This document shows positions 15,501 to 23,217 of a DNA stretch of 54,579 bases, one piece after another. Below the pieces are notes generated by a model. The model was not told where the DNA came from. It searched no databases and saw nothing but the letters and a program-made list of their open reading frames with translations. The position numbers and the translations under genes were made by a program. Source of the stretch: a virus; the IMG/VR virus record IMGVR_UViG_3300047548_000110, positions 1 to 54,579 of that record; one strand, written 5' to 3'. Position 1 is the first letter of the stretch. Each line of letters begins with the position of its first letter.

Positions 15501-16745
15501 TGCGCCCTTTGTGTTGCTGACCAAAAGCTGCTGAACCGTCTTATCACCCACACCCTCATAAGGGCGAGTGTTTGAAGGAACGCCAAGCTGACGAGCAATA
15601 AAAGGCACATCCTCAAGATCAAGAACTGGCTCTTTTTCTTTTGGTGGTTTTGGCGGCGGGCGACCCTCGCGCTTCTCTTGAAGGCGAGCATTTTTTTCGT
15701 CTATCCGATATTGAGCGGCCTGAGCTTCTACAGCTTTTCGATCTGCCTCATTCTCAGGCACTGCGGCGCTGCCAAACTTCTCCTGCGCGGCACGAGCAAG
15801 ATGCTTGTCAGTGTAAAGTTTTCCCTGACTGCTTAATGGTGCTGGCTTTTCATCTTTTTTCTGGTCTTCAAGCCCAAGAATTTTTCGAGCGTCCGAAACC
15901 TCTTGTTCAGTGACGGAATTTGGGTCAAGTCTGTACTGCTCAAGAACTCTATAGGCTCTTTCTTTGAGATTAAAGCCGCTTGCATACTTGCCGCCCTCTA
16001 TTTTTTCCAACCCAAGTATGATGCGAGCATCTTTAAGCTCTTCTGGAGATACAGAGTTAGGGTCTTTCCTATGCTGCTGCACAACACCAAAGGCATATCT
16101 TTTCATTGCAGCAGTAGTGCCTGCGTCAGCAGCACCGGCTTTTGGCGCAGTCATACGGGCAATTCTTGCCTCGATCTGCTGACGCTCTGCGCTGCCCTCT
16201 GGCAGCGAAGCGGCTTCCATTTGAAGCTGTCGAACAGGAGATGCCGGAGCCTCTTTGATGCCAGCAGTGCGGACATATGCATCCAACTGAGCCTTAGACA
16301 GATCAGCGGCCTGAGAGCCAAGCTGCATCTTGTACTTCATCTGCATCTCTTCGAGGTCGCGCTTTGCCTTTAGCTTCTTGTCAGCCTCAGCGCCAAGAAC
16401 CTCGTTCACATTGCTGAGAGATTCACCAAAAGATCCGGTGCGCGTAGGCTTACCAAACGCTGCGGCAACACGGAACCATGCGCCAGCGTCCATCGGCTCA
16501 TTGGCACGTTGCAACAGGACGCGCTGAGCATCCTGCATGATCTCAGCATTCGTTTTCTGCGACTTTTCAAGTGCGGACACATAATTAGTTGCAGCAAGCA
16601 CAGCAGCATTTTTAGCGCCGGGACGAGAAAATCCAGAGGTTGGCATACGCTCCTCTGGCATACCCTCCGATGAAGCAGGCTGACTTACCTGCTCATCTTC
16701 ATAATCATCTTCAACGCCATCTGGGATTTCAAATGGATCAGCCAT
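12540..16745 (-). CDS. giant internal virion / DNA ejection protein
   Basis: 1401 residues, the largest gene here. N-terminal 300 residues are helical and hold two copies of a 38-40 residue repeat around 'DPNSVSPEELKDARIILGL' and 'DPNSVTEQEVSDARKILGL'. Centre (about 610-670) has QGGMVGYGNGGIV and YAHGGAVKMQQGG. Next comes an Ala/Gly-rich hydrophobic stretch (about 725-800), then long helices, a Pro-Glu linker and a C-terminus with YRRGGGV, YRGGGMV and LGGVVRK. The size and position fit the T7 gp15/gp16-type ejectosome. I see no transglycosylase or polymerase signature. Confidence 0.7.
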   Translation of the reverse strand: MADPFEIPDGVEDDYEDEQVSQPASSEGMPEERMPTSGFSRPGAKNAAVLAATNYVSALEKSQKTNAEIMQDAQRVLLQRANEPMDAGAWFRVAAAFGKPTRTGSFGESLSNVNEVLGAEADKKLKAKRDLEEMQMKYKMQLGSQAADLSKAQLDAYVRTAGIKEAPASPVRQLQMEAASLPEGSAERQQIEARIARMTAPKAGAADAGTTAAMKRYAFGVVQQHRKDPNSVSPEELKDARIILGLEKIEGGKYASGFNLKERAYRVLEQYRLDPNSVTEQEVSDARKILGLEDQKKDEKPAPLSSQGKLYTDKHLARAAQEKFGSAAVPENEADRKAVEAQAAQYRIDEKNARLQEKREGRPPPKPPKEKEPVLDLEDVPFIARQLGVPSNTRPYEGVGDKTVQQLLVSNTKGAQKSLAKLEGLTSNTLATDADVKRFLALNKKNSTGPSYAYRPGITLGTPYQTMQSIASKLAPENRKEGTGSVSDFDAKQLIKMTLSIENGYETNKDVGAALLAYNQSLRDKAKFFSDYFQANRHLDGADAAWLSYMNANPIFDPRKPDRPVINTRRKTYKQFFYPVEHKAQGGMVGYGNGGIVDMVNNYQGYGDLASLRQKYAHGGAVKMQQGGDPEDAPVESVVRLRGTPPASDMGNRARAFFGQGMGMSFGDEAEALYRSLGQSNRSYDQILNDIRADYRRWSEENPGQALFGEFTGGVAPSIAAMAVPGGQQLTAANAARMSRLVPSLTKTPVRRAMTAGATSGAISGFGAGEEGLGSRFLESGKGALFGGSLGPIVGKGGELLYEGGKGIYKRLLKPGTNRIEEAALDKVLKKMAQDGMTPQQAIRQVALERGYMPSPQPAGTRPRTQLRDVSPGLTDLAEAVANRPGAGRTEMVKDVLKTGRKTKGNVMQMVEERVGKGKTMFDTETALTDNLRSNADTLYENAYKYGTVTDPRILSMLDQPQFKQAYQQVLETNKIRKANAIAKGEDPSKFDMKEIYKITETQPGIYQMDLVAAPDVKTLDQMKRGLDYIIRSGRRSENAAAQDASHALNEYKNTFLNVLDEVVPDYKIARSQYRGDLEVLDALDFGRNQFGKMAPDRAADYVSKLTPAEKDALRIGYAQQFIDKIGNSKNAINAAEEVLGAENNVGRLQTLFDTPQEFEVFKGILKAESRNVKSGQQIAQGSATGRRKELQKEFEGDNVAATMLDLAAGGPKEFFFRIMRKAPDLFKNEEVAASVTKILNTGKPAELNALLRQLEQRADRFAAEQARLRNIGMAGTKGAARMSGTSPVGANAEEEEINIPSSVEGENTGVVVPDDYRPPAPEPEAPEPEVIIQEAEPEEIEQPQEYRRGGGVNRMQYGDPRKQLLAKYGAPPRPDMPTDYRGGGMVSHKALGGVVRKMHK

Positions 16746-16756
16746 TTTGATTTTCC

Positions 16757-17755
16757 TTATTTTGTCGGTGCGTTTAATCTACCCAAACCATAAACGGTTG
16801 CACCAAGTTGCGCGGCTTGAGACAGAGCGCCCGGGACATAAACGTCAGCAGGCCCAACATTTTCTGTGTATTGGCGAGTCGGAATTTGCAAACCACGAAT
16901 GGCGTTGTTGAGGAACGCAATCTGCTCGCGATCGTAGTCACGCTGACCAAGGAAGTCTTGATATGCAAGGTCGAGGCTGCGCTGTTGCTGGTTCTGCATT
17001 TGCTGACCGACACCCTCAATTGCACCAAGCCCAGTAAGGCCAAGGCTCTGCTGGAGCGCACCCTGTCTGGCAAGCTGCTCACCGGCCTGCAATTGTCTGG
17101 CAAGGTCTTGTGTCGAGATTGCGCCGGTAAGCTGGCCAAGCTGAGCCATGCGAGCCTGATCAGCAGCAGCCTGCTGTCCTGCCTGCGTATAGCCGCGCTC
17201 AAGCGTCTGCGCCTGCTGAGCCATTGTGGACTCTTGCAGATCGCGCATCGCCTTACCTAATGCCTCACCGCTACGGCTACCACCAAACGTCCCGCCACCA
17301 ATGAACTGACTTTGGACGGTCGGAATAATGTTTTCCGACATCTGTCGTTGGGCAAGATCACCAATGCGATTGACGACACTCGATGTGTACGGGTTCATGT
17401 ATGAACCGATCATATCGGGAGTTCGAGCAGATGCAGCCTGAAGATAAGGAGACGCTTGATCCAGTGCACTCGATGTGCCAGCATTTTGCGTATAGTTCAT
17501 CGCCTGACTCAGTGCTGGCTTATAGCTCATCGCGGCTTCTGGCGTTTGAGCAAAAGCCTGCTGCTGATATGGCGTAAGTTGAGCCAACCGAGGAAGGCCA
17601 TACCTTTGGTACGGCTCAGAGGCAATCGCGTTTGCTTTCGCAATCAGACCTTGCGTATAGTCGCTATACCAAGCAGGCGTATCTGTGGCTGACTTGCCGT
17701 ACTTGGTAACGGACTCAGGCGCTTTGCCGCCAAAGAGAAAATCGCTAAGAGACAT
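16757..17755 (-). CDS. internal virion structural protein (Ala/Gln-rich helical)
   Basis: 332 residues. Contains 'YMNPYTSSVV', 'FIGGGTFGGSRSGEALGKA' and long Gln/Ala-rich heptads (170-260), a signature I recall from virion proteins of marine and freshwater podoviruses. Probably a structural or ejected protein at the portal end. RBS GGGGGTAAAA. Confidence 0.7.
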   Translation of the reverse strand: MSLSDFLFGGKAPESVTKYGKSATDTPAWYSDYTQGLIAKANAIASEPYQRYGLPRLAQLTPYQQQAFAQTPEAAMSYKPALSQAMNYTQNAGTSSALDQASPYLQAASARTPDMIGSYMNPYTSSVVNRIGDLAQRQMSENIIPTVQSQFIGGGTFGGSRSGEALGKAMRDLQESTMAQQAQTLERGYTQAGQQAAADQARMAQLGQLTGAISTQDLARQLQAGEQLARQGALQQSLGLTGLGAIEGVGQQMQNQQQRSLDLAYQDFLGQRDYDREQIAFLNNAIRGLQIPTRQYTENVGPADVYVPGALSQAAQLGATVYGLGRLNAPTK

Positions 17756-17757
17756 TT

Positions 17758-19281
17758 TTACCCCCTACCTCTTTTTGAGGATTTAAGATATTCCAGTGGG
17801 CTTTTTGCATCAGGCGAGAACTTGCCTTGCGACAAAGCGCCGCCCTTTTGTTTACGCACTGCTTGGCGCATTTGCTCTAACTTGTTTGCCCCTGCTTTGC
17901 TCGAACCATTACCAAGAAGCGCAACGGTTTCAGCGTCGATCACAAATTCGCCATCAGAAAGAACAGCAGGAATATCATCAGACCTGCCATCAAAGTTGCC
18001 TTGAGTTGCAAGTGCGCTCAAGCCACCCTTTGCGAATTTACGCATTGTTCTCGGGATCTGGCCATAGGTGTAGTAGCCATACTCATCACGCGCTGGCTGA
18101 ACATTCCCGCCTTCCGCATATCTGATTGGCTCGTACACCGTTGGGCTAAAGAAGTCATGCTCTCCGCCTTGAGTGCCGTAACTGTAAATGTCGCCTTGGT
18201 ATCCAAGTTGATTGCGATTCATGCGATAGAGATCAAGCGGCTCATAAAAATCAGGGCTTCCAATTTGACCTTGGCTGCCGCTGCCAGATGGTTGGTCATC
18301 AGGTTTGTCTTGACTAAGCAAGGAGGCAGCGCCCAAGGCTAATGGGATGGAATACTGCGGATTAGAAACAGCCCAACTAACTGCGTCTTTCCCATACCCA
18401 AGAGCTTTGTCCAACATACTTTGTGGCTTGACCACATCGTCTAGCATTTCAATTTGTGGGCCGAATTGATTTATAGTCGTTTGGCTGGGGGTTAATCCAA
18501 CGGGCGGCACAGGATTGGTGGCTGGATTAAGAAGATCGTACCCAACTGGCGGCTTTAACCCACTACCCGGCATTTGGCTACCAGCAACCCCGGCTGCTTC
18601 ATCAAGAAAATCTACCGCAGTATTTGCCCCCAAATTAGACCCAGTGTAAACACCAGCGCCGGGAGATGGAGTTGTGGGTGGTGTTGTTGTCGATGCGGGC
18701 GGCGCAGTTACCGATGTTGGTGCAAACGGATTGTTTGGTGGCAACGGCCCATTACGCAAAATATCATCAGAAATATCAAGGGCGCTTTTCCCCAAATTTT
18801 GCCCTAGTTCATCGCCATAATTTGCGCCAAAAGAAGCAACATCACTTAATGGGGAAATGGGCTGTTTTGCAACAGAGCCAAGAATTTCATCGGCAGATTG
18901 CAAGCCAACATCACCAAGCTTATCAGCGGTGCTTGAAATGCCTTTTTGTAGTGCGGAAGCCTCTGATGTTGGCTGACTTCCACCAGTGCCAGATAGCGAA
19001 GCTGCCCCCCAAGTAGTGAGACCAGCGATTGCGCCGCCTTTAATGGCCTCATCAAAATCCTCGCCTTGGAGCAAGCCAGCAGCGGTATTCGCCGCACCAG
19101 CGGCCACTCCCATACCAGCCGCACCATAACCAAGTCCAGTAATACCAAATGCACCCGGGCCAGCAAATGTTGCTGCCGCCATAGTTGCAACAAATGTCAG
19201 CGGATCATCCAGTATTGGCTGAACGATGTATGTGTCTACAGCATCAACAACGCTCTCAATAGCTTCAACGACTATGCTCAT
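17758..19281 (-). CDS. internal virion protein with hydrophobic N-terminus and glycine-doublet tail
   Basis: 507 residues. Residues about 28-75 are Ala/Gly-rich and hydrophobic, possibly membrane-inserting on ejection. A Pro/Thr-rich linker follows (185-215). The C-terminal part holds YAEGGNV, FAKGGLS (416-422), the motif DGRSDDIPAVLSDGEFVID (431-449), 'KAGANKLEQMR' and QKGGALS. The DIPAxLSxGEFVI motif recurs in many phage tail and virion proteins. Basic end (SSKRGRG). Confidence 0.65.
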   Translation of the reverse strand: MSIVVEAIESVVDAVDTYIVQPILDDPLTFVATMAAATFAGPGAFGITGLGYGAAGMGVAAGAANTAAGLLQGEDFDEAIKGGAIAGLTTWGAASLSGTGGSQPTSEASALQKGISSTADKLGDVGLQSADEILGSVAKQPISPLSDVASFGANYGDELGQNLGKSALDISDDILRNGPLPPNNPFAPTSVTAPPASTTTPPTTPSPGAGVYTGSNLGANTAVDFLDEAAGVAGSQMPGSGLKPPVGYDLLNPATNPVPPVGLTPSQTTINQFGPQIEMLDDVVKPQSMLDKALGYGKDAVSWAVSNPQYSIPLALGAASLLSQDKPDDQPSGSGSQGQIGSPDFYEPLDLYRMNRNQLGYQGDIYSYGTQGGEHDFFSPTVYEPIRYAEGGNVQPARDEYGYYTYGQIPRTMRKFAKGGLSALATQGNFDGRSDDIPAVLSDGEFVIDAETVALLGNGSSKAGANKLEQMRQAVRKQKGGALSQGKFSPDAKSPLEYLKSSKRGRG

Positions 19282-19282
19282 G

Positions 19283-19963
19283 TTACACCTCGCCTTCCAT
19301 CGGGGATGGCTTTCTCAAGCCCTGTAATGCGCCAGTCATTTGCGGCGCTCTTTGTGGCATTGGCGGCTGCGCTGCCATATCCAAATCTTCACCAATGTCA
19401 GATTCTGCTTCACCAAGATCGCCAGACTGCATGGCTGCCATAGCCTTTTGTGCCGTTGCGTCACGAATTGCAGACATGGTTCTGTCCATATTTTCTCTGC
19501 CAATTGGTTTGGCAAGCTCAATTTGGTTTGGATCACCAACCATCAGATTCACAACGTATTGACCATCAGCGCCGGTCTTCACATCAAAACCCATGCCGGG
19601 GTTTGGTGGGCTGCGCTGGATGATCTTAAAAATATTGAGCAGGTTCTGGTCGCGGAACTTCGTTACCAGCAGATAATAGCCAGCCTTATATGCATCGATC
19701 ACAAACTGGTAGCTAGACTGCAAAAAGTTTTGTGCAGTATCAGCATTCAATGCGCGGAAAGACCCGACACCGGGCTTCTCAAGGTCGCCATGAATAATGA
19801 AAATCGTGTTACCGTAACGAAGAAACTTTGAGTTAGGCATCTGCGCTTCACGGGCAAAGGCTGCGTATACCATCTCCACTGGGTATTCGCTCTGCGTATT
19901 CTCAGCAGCAGCTTGCAGGAGTTCATTCACCTGCAACATCTGTTGTTTGCTATCAACGATCAT
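19283..19963 (-). CDS. virion-operon protein, unknown; weak GNAT-like pattern
   Basis: 226 residues. An alpha/beta N-terminal domain to about residue 150 ('FLRYGNTIFIIHGD', 'AYKAGYYLLVTKFRDQNLLNIF', 'GQYVVNLMVGD') is followed by an Ala/Gln/Pro-rich tail. The strand-helix order is loosely like a GNAT acyltransferase, but I see no clear acetyl-CoA binding motif. It follows the ketosynthase by 2 bases. It could instead be a structural protein. Confidence 0.6.
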   Translation of the reverse strand: MIVDSKQQMLQVNELLQAAAENTQSEYPVEMVYAAFAREAQMPNSKFLRYGNTIFIIHGDLEKPGVGSFRALNADTAQNFLQSSYQFVIDAYKAGYYLLVTKFRDQNLLNIFKIIQRSPPNPGMGFDVKTGADGQYVVNLMVGDPNQIELAKPIGRENMDRTMSAIRDATAQKAMAAMQSGDLGEAESDIGEDLDMAAQPPMPQRAPQMTGALQGLRKPSPMEGEV

Positions 19964-19965
19964 AA

Positions 19966-21078
19966 TTAGACCCTCATGTCAAAAAGTGCGGCTGAGTAAA
20001 CATTCCCCATGCCAGCAGCAAGACTCAGGCACAATCCATCGGGAAAATCAGTCGGTTGAGATAAAAAACGCTCGTCATGCGTAGTTCGGTTGGTTATGCT
20101 GGGTATTTGATCAGCTTTATAAGCTTCGACCATAAGGGCTGTCTCAAGCAGGCCACTTGCACCCATCGTATGACCGATTTTTTGTTTGAATGACGTAGCA
20201 ACGAAATCAGTAAACCGCGATAGTATCGCTGTCGCTTCAGACGCATTATTCGACTTCGTCCCCGTACCGTGTGTCTTGATAACCGCGACTTCATCAGCCT
20301 TCACCCCAGAAAAATGCAAAACGCCATCGATCGCTCGGACATATCCCTGACCATCCTCACGCTGACCAATGGCGTTGTTGATCTCTTCGCTTGCAGTCCA
20401 AGCGCCGACAAGCTCAGCAGTCGGAGTTCTAACTAGATGATCCTCTGACTCGAAGACAGCCAGAGCAGCGCCCTGACCGACGTAGAACCCATAATTCACA
20501 TCATCAAACGCGCTTGGCACAACGCCGTTCTTTTGCTTTTGATCTTCAGTGAGACAGGCTCCAGACTCACCAAAGAAATCGAGGACAGAATGGCTCACCG
20601 CGTCCTCAACAGTGAGGACAACGACACGGGCATACCCGTAGACCTTAATCAGTGTCTGAACATCCATCATTACCTTCAGGCTCGACACGCAAGCCGTTGC
20701 GTCCGTCGCTATGTAGTCGTTTGCGCCACAGGCTTGGGCGACTCGACCGGCATACACTTGCGTCAGACTCAGCGGCAAAAACTTGTACTGGTACGTCAGT
20801 CTCGACTCCTTCGCCATTCGTGGGTTGATCCCAGCGAAGTGCGCGTTGCCCGAGGCTAAAATAAAGGCGGTCTTCCCCGCCTTGGTTTGCTTCAACGAAT
20901 CCATCAGAGGCTTGTCCAGCACCTTGTCTGCAAGCTTGTGAGGTGGGTATATCAACCCTGTCTTCACATTCTTGTAGGTGTCTGGGAACCAATGTACCTC
21001 CTGCGGATAAAGCACATCATCAAACAGTTCTGTAGCCTCTGTTGATGCGGTTCTGTAATCTGTAAGGAATATTTTCAT
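19966..21078 (-). CDS. beta-ketoacyl-ACP synthase (KAS II/FabF-like)
   Basis: 370 residues with the full thiolase-fold ketosynthase triad: Cys130 in DATACVSSLK (nucleophile), His270 in KTHGTGTKSN, and Lys298 / His303 in KQKIGHTMGASG. Lys-x4-His spacing equals that of FabF (Lys335/His340). The C-terminus 'LAAGMGNVYSAALF' matches the closing glycine-rich strand. It is about 40 residues shorter than FabF, mostly at the N-terminus. Known enzymes condense acyl groups with malonyl-ACP in fatty acid or polyketide synthesis. ATG overlaps the ACP stop (ATGA), and it lies inside the virion operon. Confidence 0.88.
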   Translation of the reverse strand: MKIFLTDYRTASTEATELFDDVLYPQEVHWFPDTYKNVKTGLIYPPHKLADKVLDKPLMDSLKQTKAGKTAFILASGNAHFAGINPRMAKESRLTYQYKFLPLSLTQVYAGRVAQACGANDYIATDATACVSSLKVMMDVQTLIKVYGYARVVVLTVEDAVSHSVLDFFGESGACLTEDQKQKNGVVPSAFDDVNYGFYVGQGAALAVFESEDHLVRTPTAELVGAWTASEEINNAIGQREDGQGYVRAIDGVLHFSGVKADEVAVIKTHGTGTKSNNASEATAILSRFTDFVATSFKQKIGHTMGASGLLETALMVEAYKADQIPSITNRTTHDERFLSQPTDFPDGLCLSLAAGMGNVYSAALFDMRV

Positions 21079-21365
21079 TGAATATCCTTCAGAGCCTCAT
21101 CAGCAGATGCTGGCATCTTCTTTTGATGTAACATCAAAAAGTCATACAACTCTTGGACAGTTTTTGGCTGCAAGGTCTTGCCGGTTTCCTCGTCGATGGC
21201 AAACGCATCGCACATATAAATTCCGGTAAGCAACATATCCAAACTATCGAGGCCACAATTTGCGAAGTCATCAGACATCGAAGTTGCGTCCACATAATCA
21301 TCATTAAACGGCTTTGCAATCTTAGCTACTGCGTTCAGCAGCTTCAGGAACTCTTGTTCGTTCAT
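21075..21365 (-). CDS. acyl carrier protein-like
   Basis: 96 residues. 'FANCGLDSLDMLLTGIYMCDAF' region carries the Asp-Ser-Leu phosphopantetheine site at Ser41, in the helix II position and context of bacterial ACPs. The last third ('KTVQELYDFLMLH') matches helix IV. It is acidic overall, as ACPs are. Host AcpS would have to add the prosthetic arm. Coupled by 4-base overlaps to the 75-residue gene before it and the ketosynthase after it, so the two fatty-acyl proteins are made together, late in infection. Confidence 0.85.
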   Translation of the reverse strand: MNEQEFLKLLNAVAKIAKPFNDDYVDATSMSDDFANCGLDSLDMLLTGIYMCDAFAIDEETGKTLQPKTVQELYDFLMLHQKKMPASADEALKDIQ

Positions 21366-21589
21366 GCCATCACCTGTGCAAATCGACTAGCCCATTCACG
21401 CCAGTCTGAGAATTGAAGTGGGCTTGGAGGATTTTTCTGGCTTATGCCCGAGATAACGCAAAAAGCGACAGCCCACTCCTGCCACTTATTCTCGTCCATC
21501 AGCCTTGGGATTGGGCCGTATTCATCAAGGTCGAGTACGATCTGATCTGCCCAGTCTTGCAAGCCGATTATAACGGGTAAAGTTATCAA
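21362..21589 (-). CDS. small Trp-rich protein, TTG start
   Basis: 75 residues, starting at TTG 21589, which overlaps the previous stop (TTGA), with GGGGCG upstream; no ATG is better. 'LQFSDWREWASRFAQVMA' and 'NKWQEWAVAFCVISG' are repeated Trp-Glu-Trp helices. Small proteins with this W-x-x-W pattern occur in podovirus structural operons. Function unknown. Confidence 0.65.
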   Translation of the reverse strand: MITLPVIIGLQDWADQIVLDLDEYGPIPRLMDENKWQEWAVAFCVISGISQKNPPSPLQFSDWREWASRFAQVMA

Positions 21590-23217
21590 TTTGTCGCCCC
21601 AAGGACGGTTCCATCGGCCTCTTCAATATGGGCAATAACCTGCCCCATCTGATAGTCGCCATTGATCACGTTGGACTCAAACCGGAACCGCATCTCCCGC
21701 CGGATCTCCTTGAAGAAGATTACCTGTTCGAACGGGGTCATCGGGTTCGGTACGATGACCTTTTGCTCGCCGGGGATCTCTTTTGACCTAGCGTTTGCCC
21801 GCCCGGTGATCTGGACGGTCATGTTGCCGGACTGCACGAAATCCGGCTCCAAAAGCTCGCAGCGCAGGGACTTGTTCTTGCCCTGCATGACCAGATCGCT
21901 GATGTCGGCGGTCTCAAAGTAGCTCTGGATGGCGTTCTCAATGCTGATGTCCACCTCGTTGACCCCAACCTCGTGCTGCCAGAACTTGTAGTTGTCGCTT
22001 GAGTAGGTGATCCGGATGTCGCCTGTCTGGGTTGTCCGGGTATCGCCCGCCTCTGTGATCCGAATGTCTGGCGGCGGCTTGTTTGCGTTGAATCGCACCC
22101 CTGTCAGCAGCGGAGTGGCGAACTGGGTCGCAAATTCACCGGCAGAGCGGCCATCGTTGGGCAGTTGAGTGTCGTACCATGTCTGCTCTCGGATGTTGAA
22201 AATGATGGCGTGGGTGCATTCTGTGGCGGATCCTCTCGGGTAGCACCACCAAATTTCGCCAAAACGAGGCACTTTGAAGGCAAAAACCTTCTGAGAAGCC
22301 GCCCGGTTCAGACCATCAAAGAAATAGTTGATGTTCAGGTCGTTCGGGATGTCCCTGACCACGCCATTGAACATCAGAAAGCGGTCTACGCCGCACCAGA
22401 GGTAGATACCGTCGTACTCAATCACCGAATTCGGGGACAAAATCGAGCTTTGGGACGAAATGGTATCGAACTGGAAGGTCTGAGCGCCACCAACGAATGA
22501 AGCCCGCACCACCGCGTCGGTAGACCAATACAGGCCTGCTGGGGCGTTGCCGGGGCCACCCCGAAGCGGAAGTCCTCGGACGATCTTTTGCGCGGCTACG
22601 CGGGCGTTCCCGGAGCCGGGGCCAGTCAAATTGGTGGGGTCGCCGGGGGCAGACCAGCCAATCGAGCCATCAGTGCCAAAAACCGTCAGATACGGGTGCA
22701 GGACGCAGACCCCGCCGCTGGCAGACACGCCAGACGGAACTGGGACTTCAACCAGACGGTCGGTTGCCCGCAGGTCACCAACAAAAAGCTGCCCGCCGAG
22801 GGAGTTGTACAGGGAATCTAGGTTCTGGGCGACTTGCGCGATTATCTTGTTCGACGGAACCAGATTGATCGAGTCATACAGAACGTCGAATTGCCATGCG
22901 TTGCTGGCATCGTAATTCAGGGTCACAGGCGTTCTGTCCGTAACCGCACTTGCGTTGCCGTTCTGGTCAAGGGTGAATCGCTCAAGGTTCTCTGAGCTAC
23001 CAGAGTGAATGAAGGTGAAACCGTTTTCGGTGTACGTCTTCATCCCACGGCTGATCTGGTTCAGGTAATTGCTGACAGCCTTGTATCCGCCAATCTTACG
23101 AGGAAGACCGCGCTGGAAACGAACCCATTGTCCGTCAACGTAAAAATCTCCCTCGAATTTTGTCCCGTCCCGCTTGATCCCGGGCTTGGAAGCAATAATG
23201 ACTGGCGTTGCGGCCAT
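21586..23217 (-). CDS. tail plug / packaged-DNA stabilisation protein, gp10-like
   Basis: 543 residues, beta-rich throughout, starting MAATPVIIASKPGIKRDGTKF. It has the layout and motifs ('YDGIYLWCGVDRFLMFNG', 'FGEIWWCYPRG', 'NIREQTWYDTQLP') of the P22 gp10-like neck proteins that close the portal after packaging. Recognition is from memory of related podovirus proteins. Confidence 0.65.
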   Translation of the reverse strand: MAATPVIIASKPGIKRDGTKFEGDFYVDGQWVRFQRGLPRKIGGYKAVSNYLNQISRGMKTYTENGFTFIHSGSSENLERFTLDQNGNASAVTDRTPVTLNYDASNAWQFDVLYDSINLVPSNKIIAQVAQNLDSLYNSLGGQLFVGDLRATDRLVEVPVPSGVSASGGVCVLHPYLTVFGTDGSIGWSAPGDPTNLTGPGSGNARVAAQKIVRGLPLRGGPGNAPAGLYWSTDAVVRASFVGGAQTFQFDTISSQSSILSPNSVIEYDGIYLWCGVDRFLMFNGVVRDIPNDLNINYFFDGLNRAASQKVFAFKVPRFGEIWWCYPRGSATECTHAIIFNIREQTWYDTQLPNDGRSAGEFATQFATPLLTGVRFNANKPPPDIRITEAGDTRTTQTGDIRITYSSDNYKFWQHEVGVNEVDISIENAIQSYFETADISDLVMQGKNKSLRCELLEPDFVQSGNMTVQITGRANARSKEIPGEQKVIVPNPMTPFEQVIFFKEIRREMRFRFESNVINGDYQMGQVIAHIEEADGTVLGATN

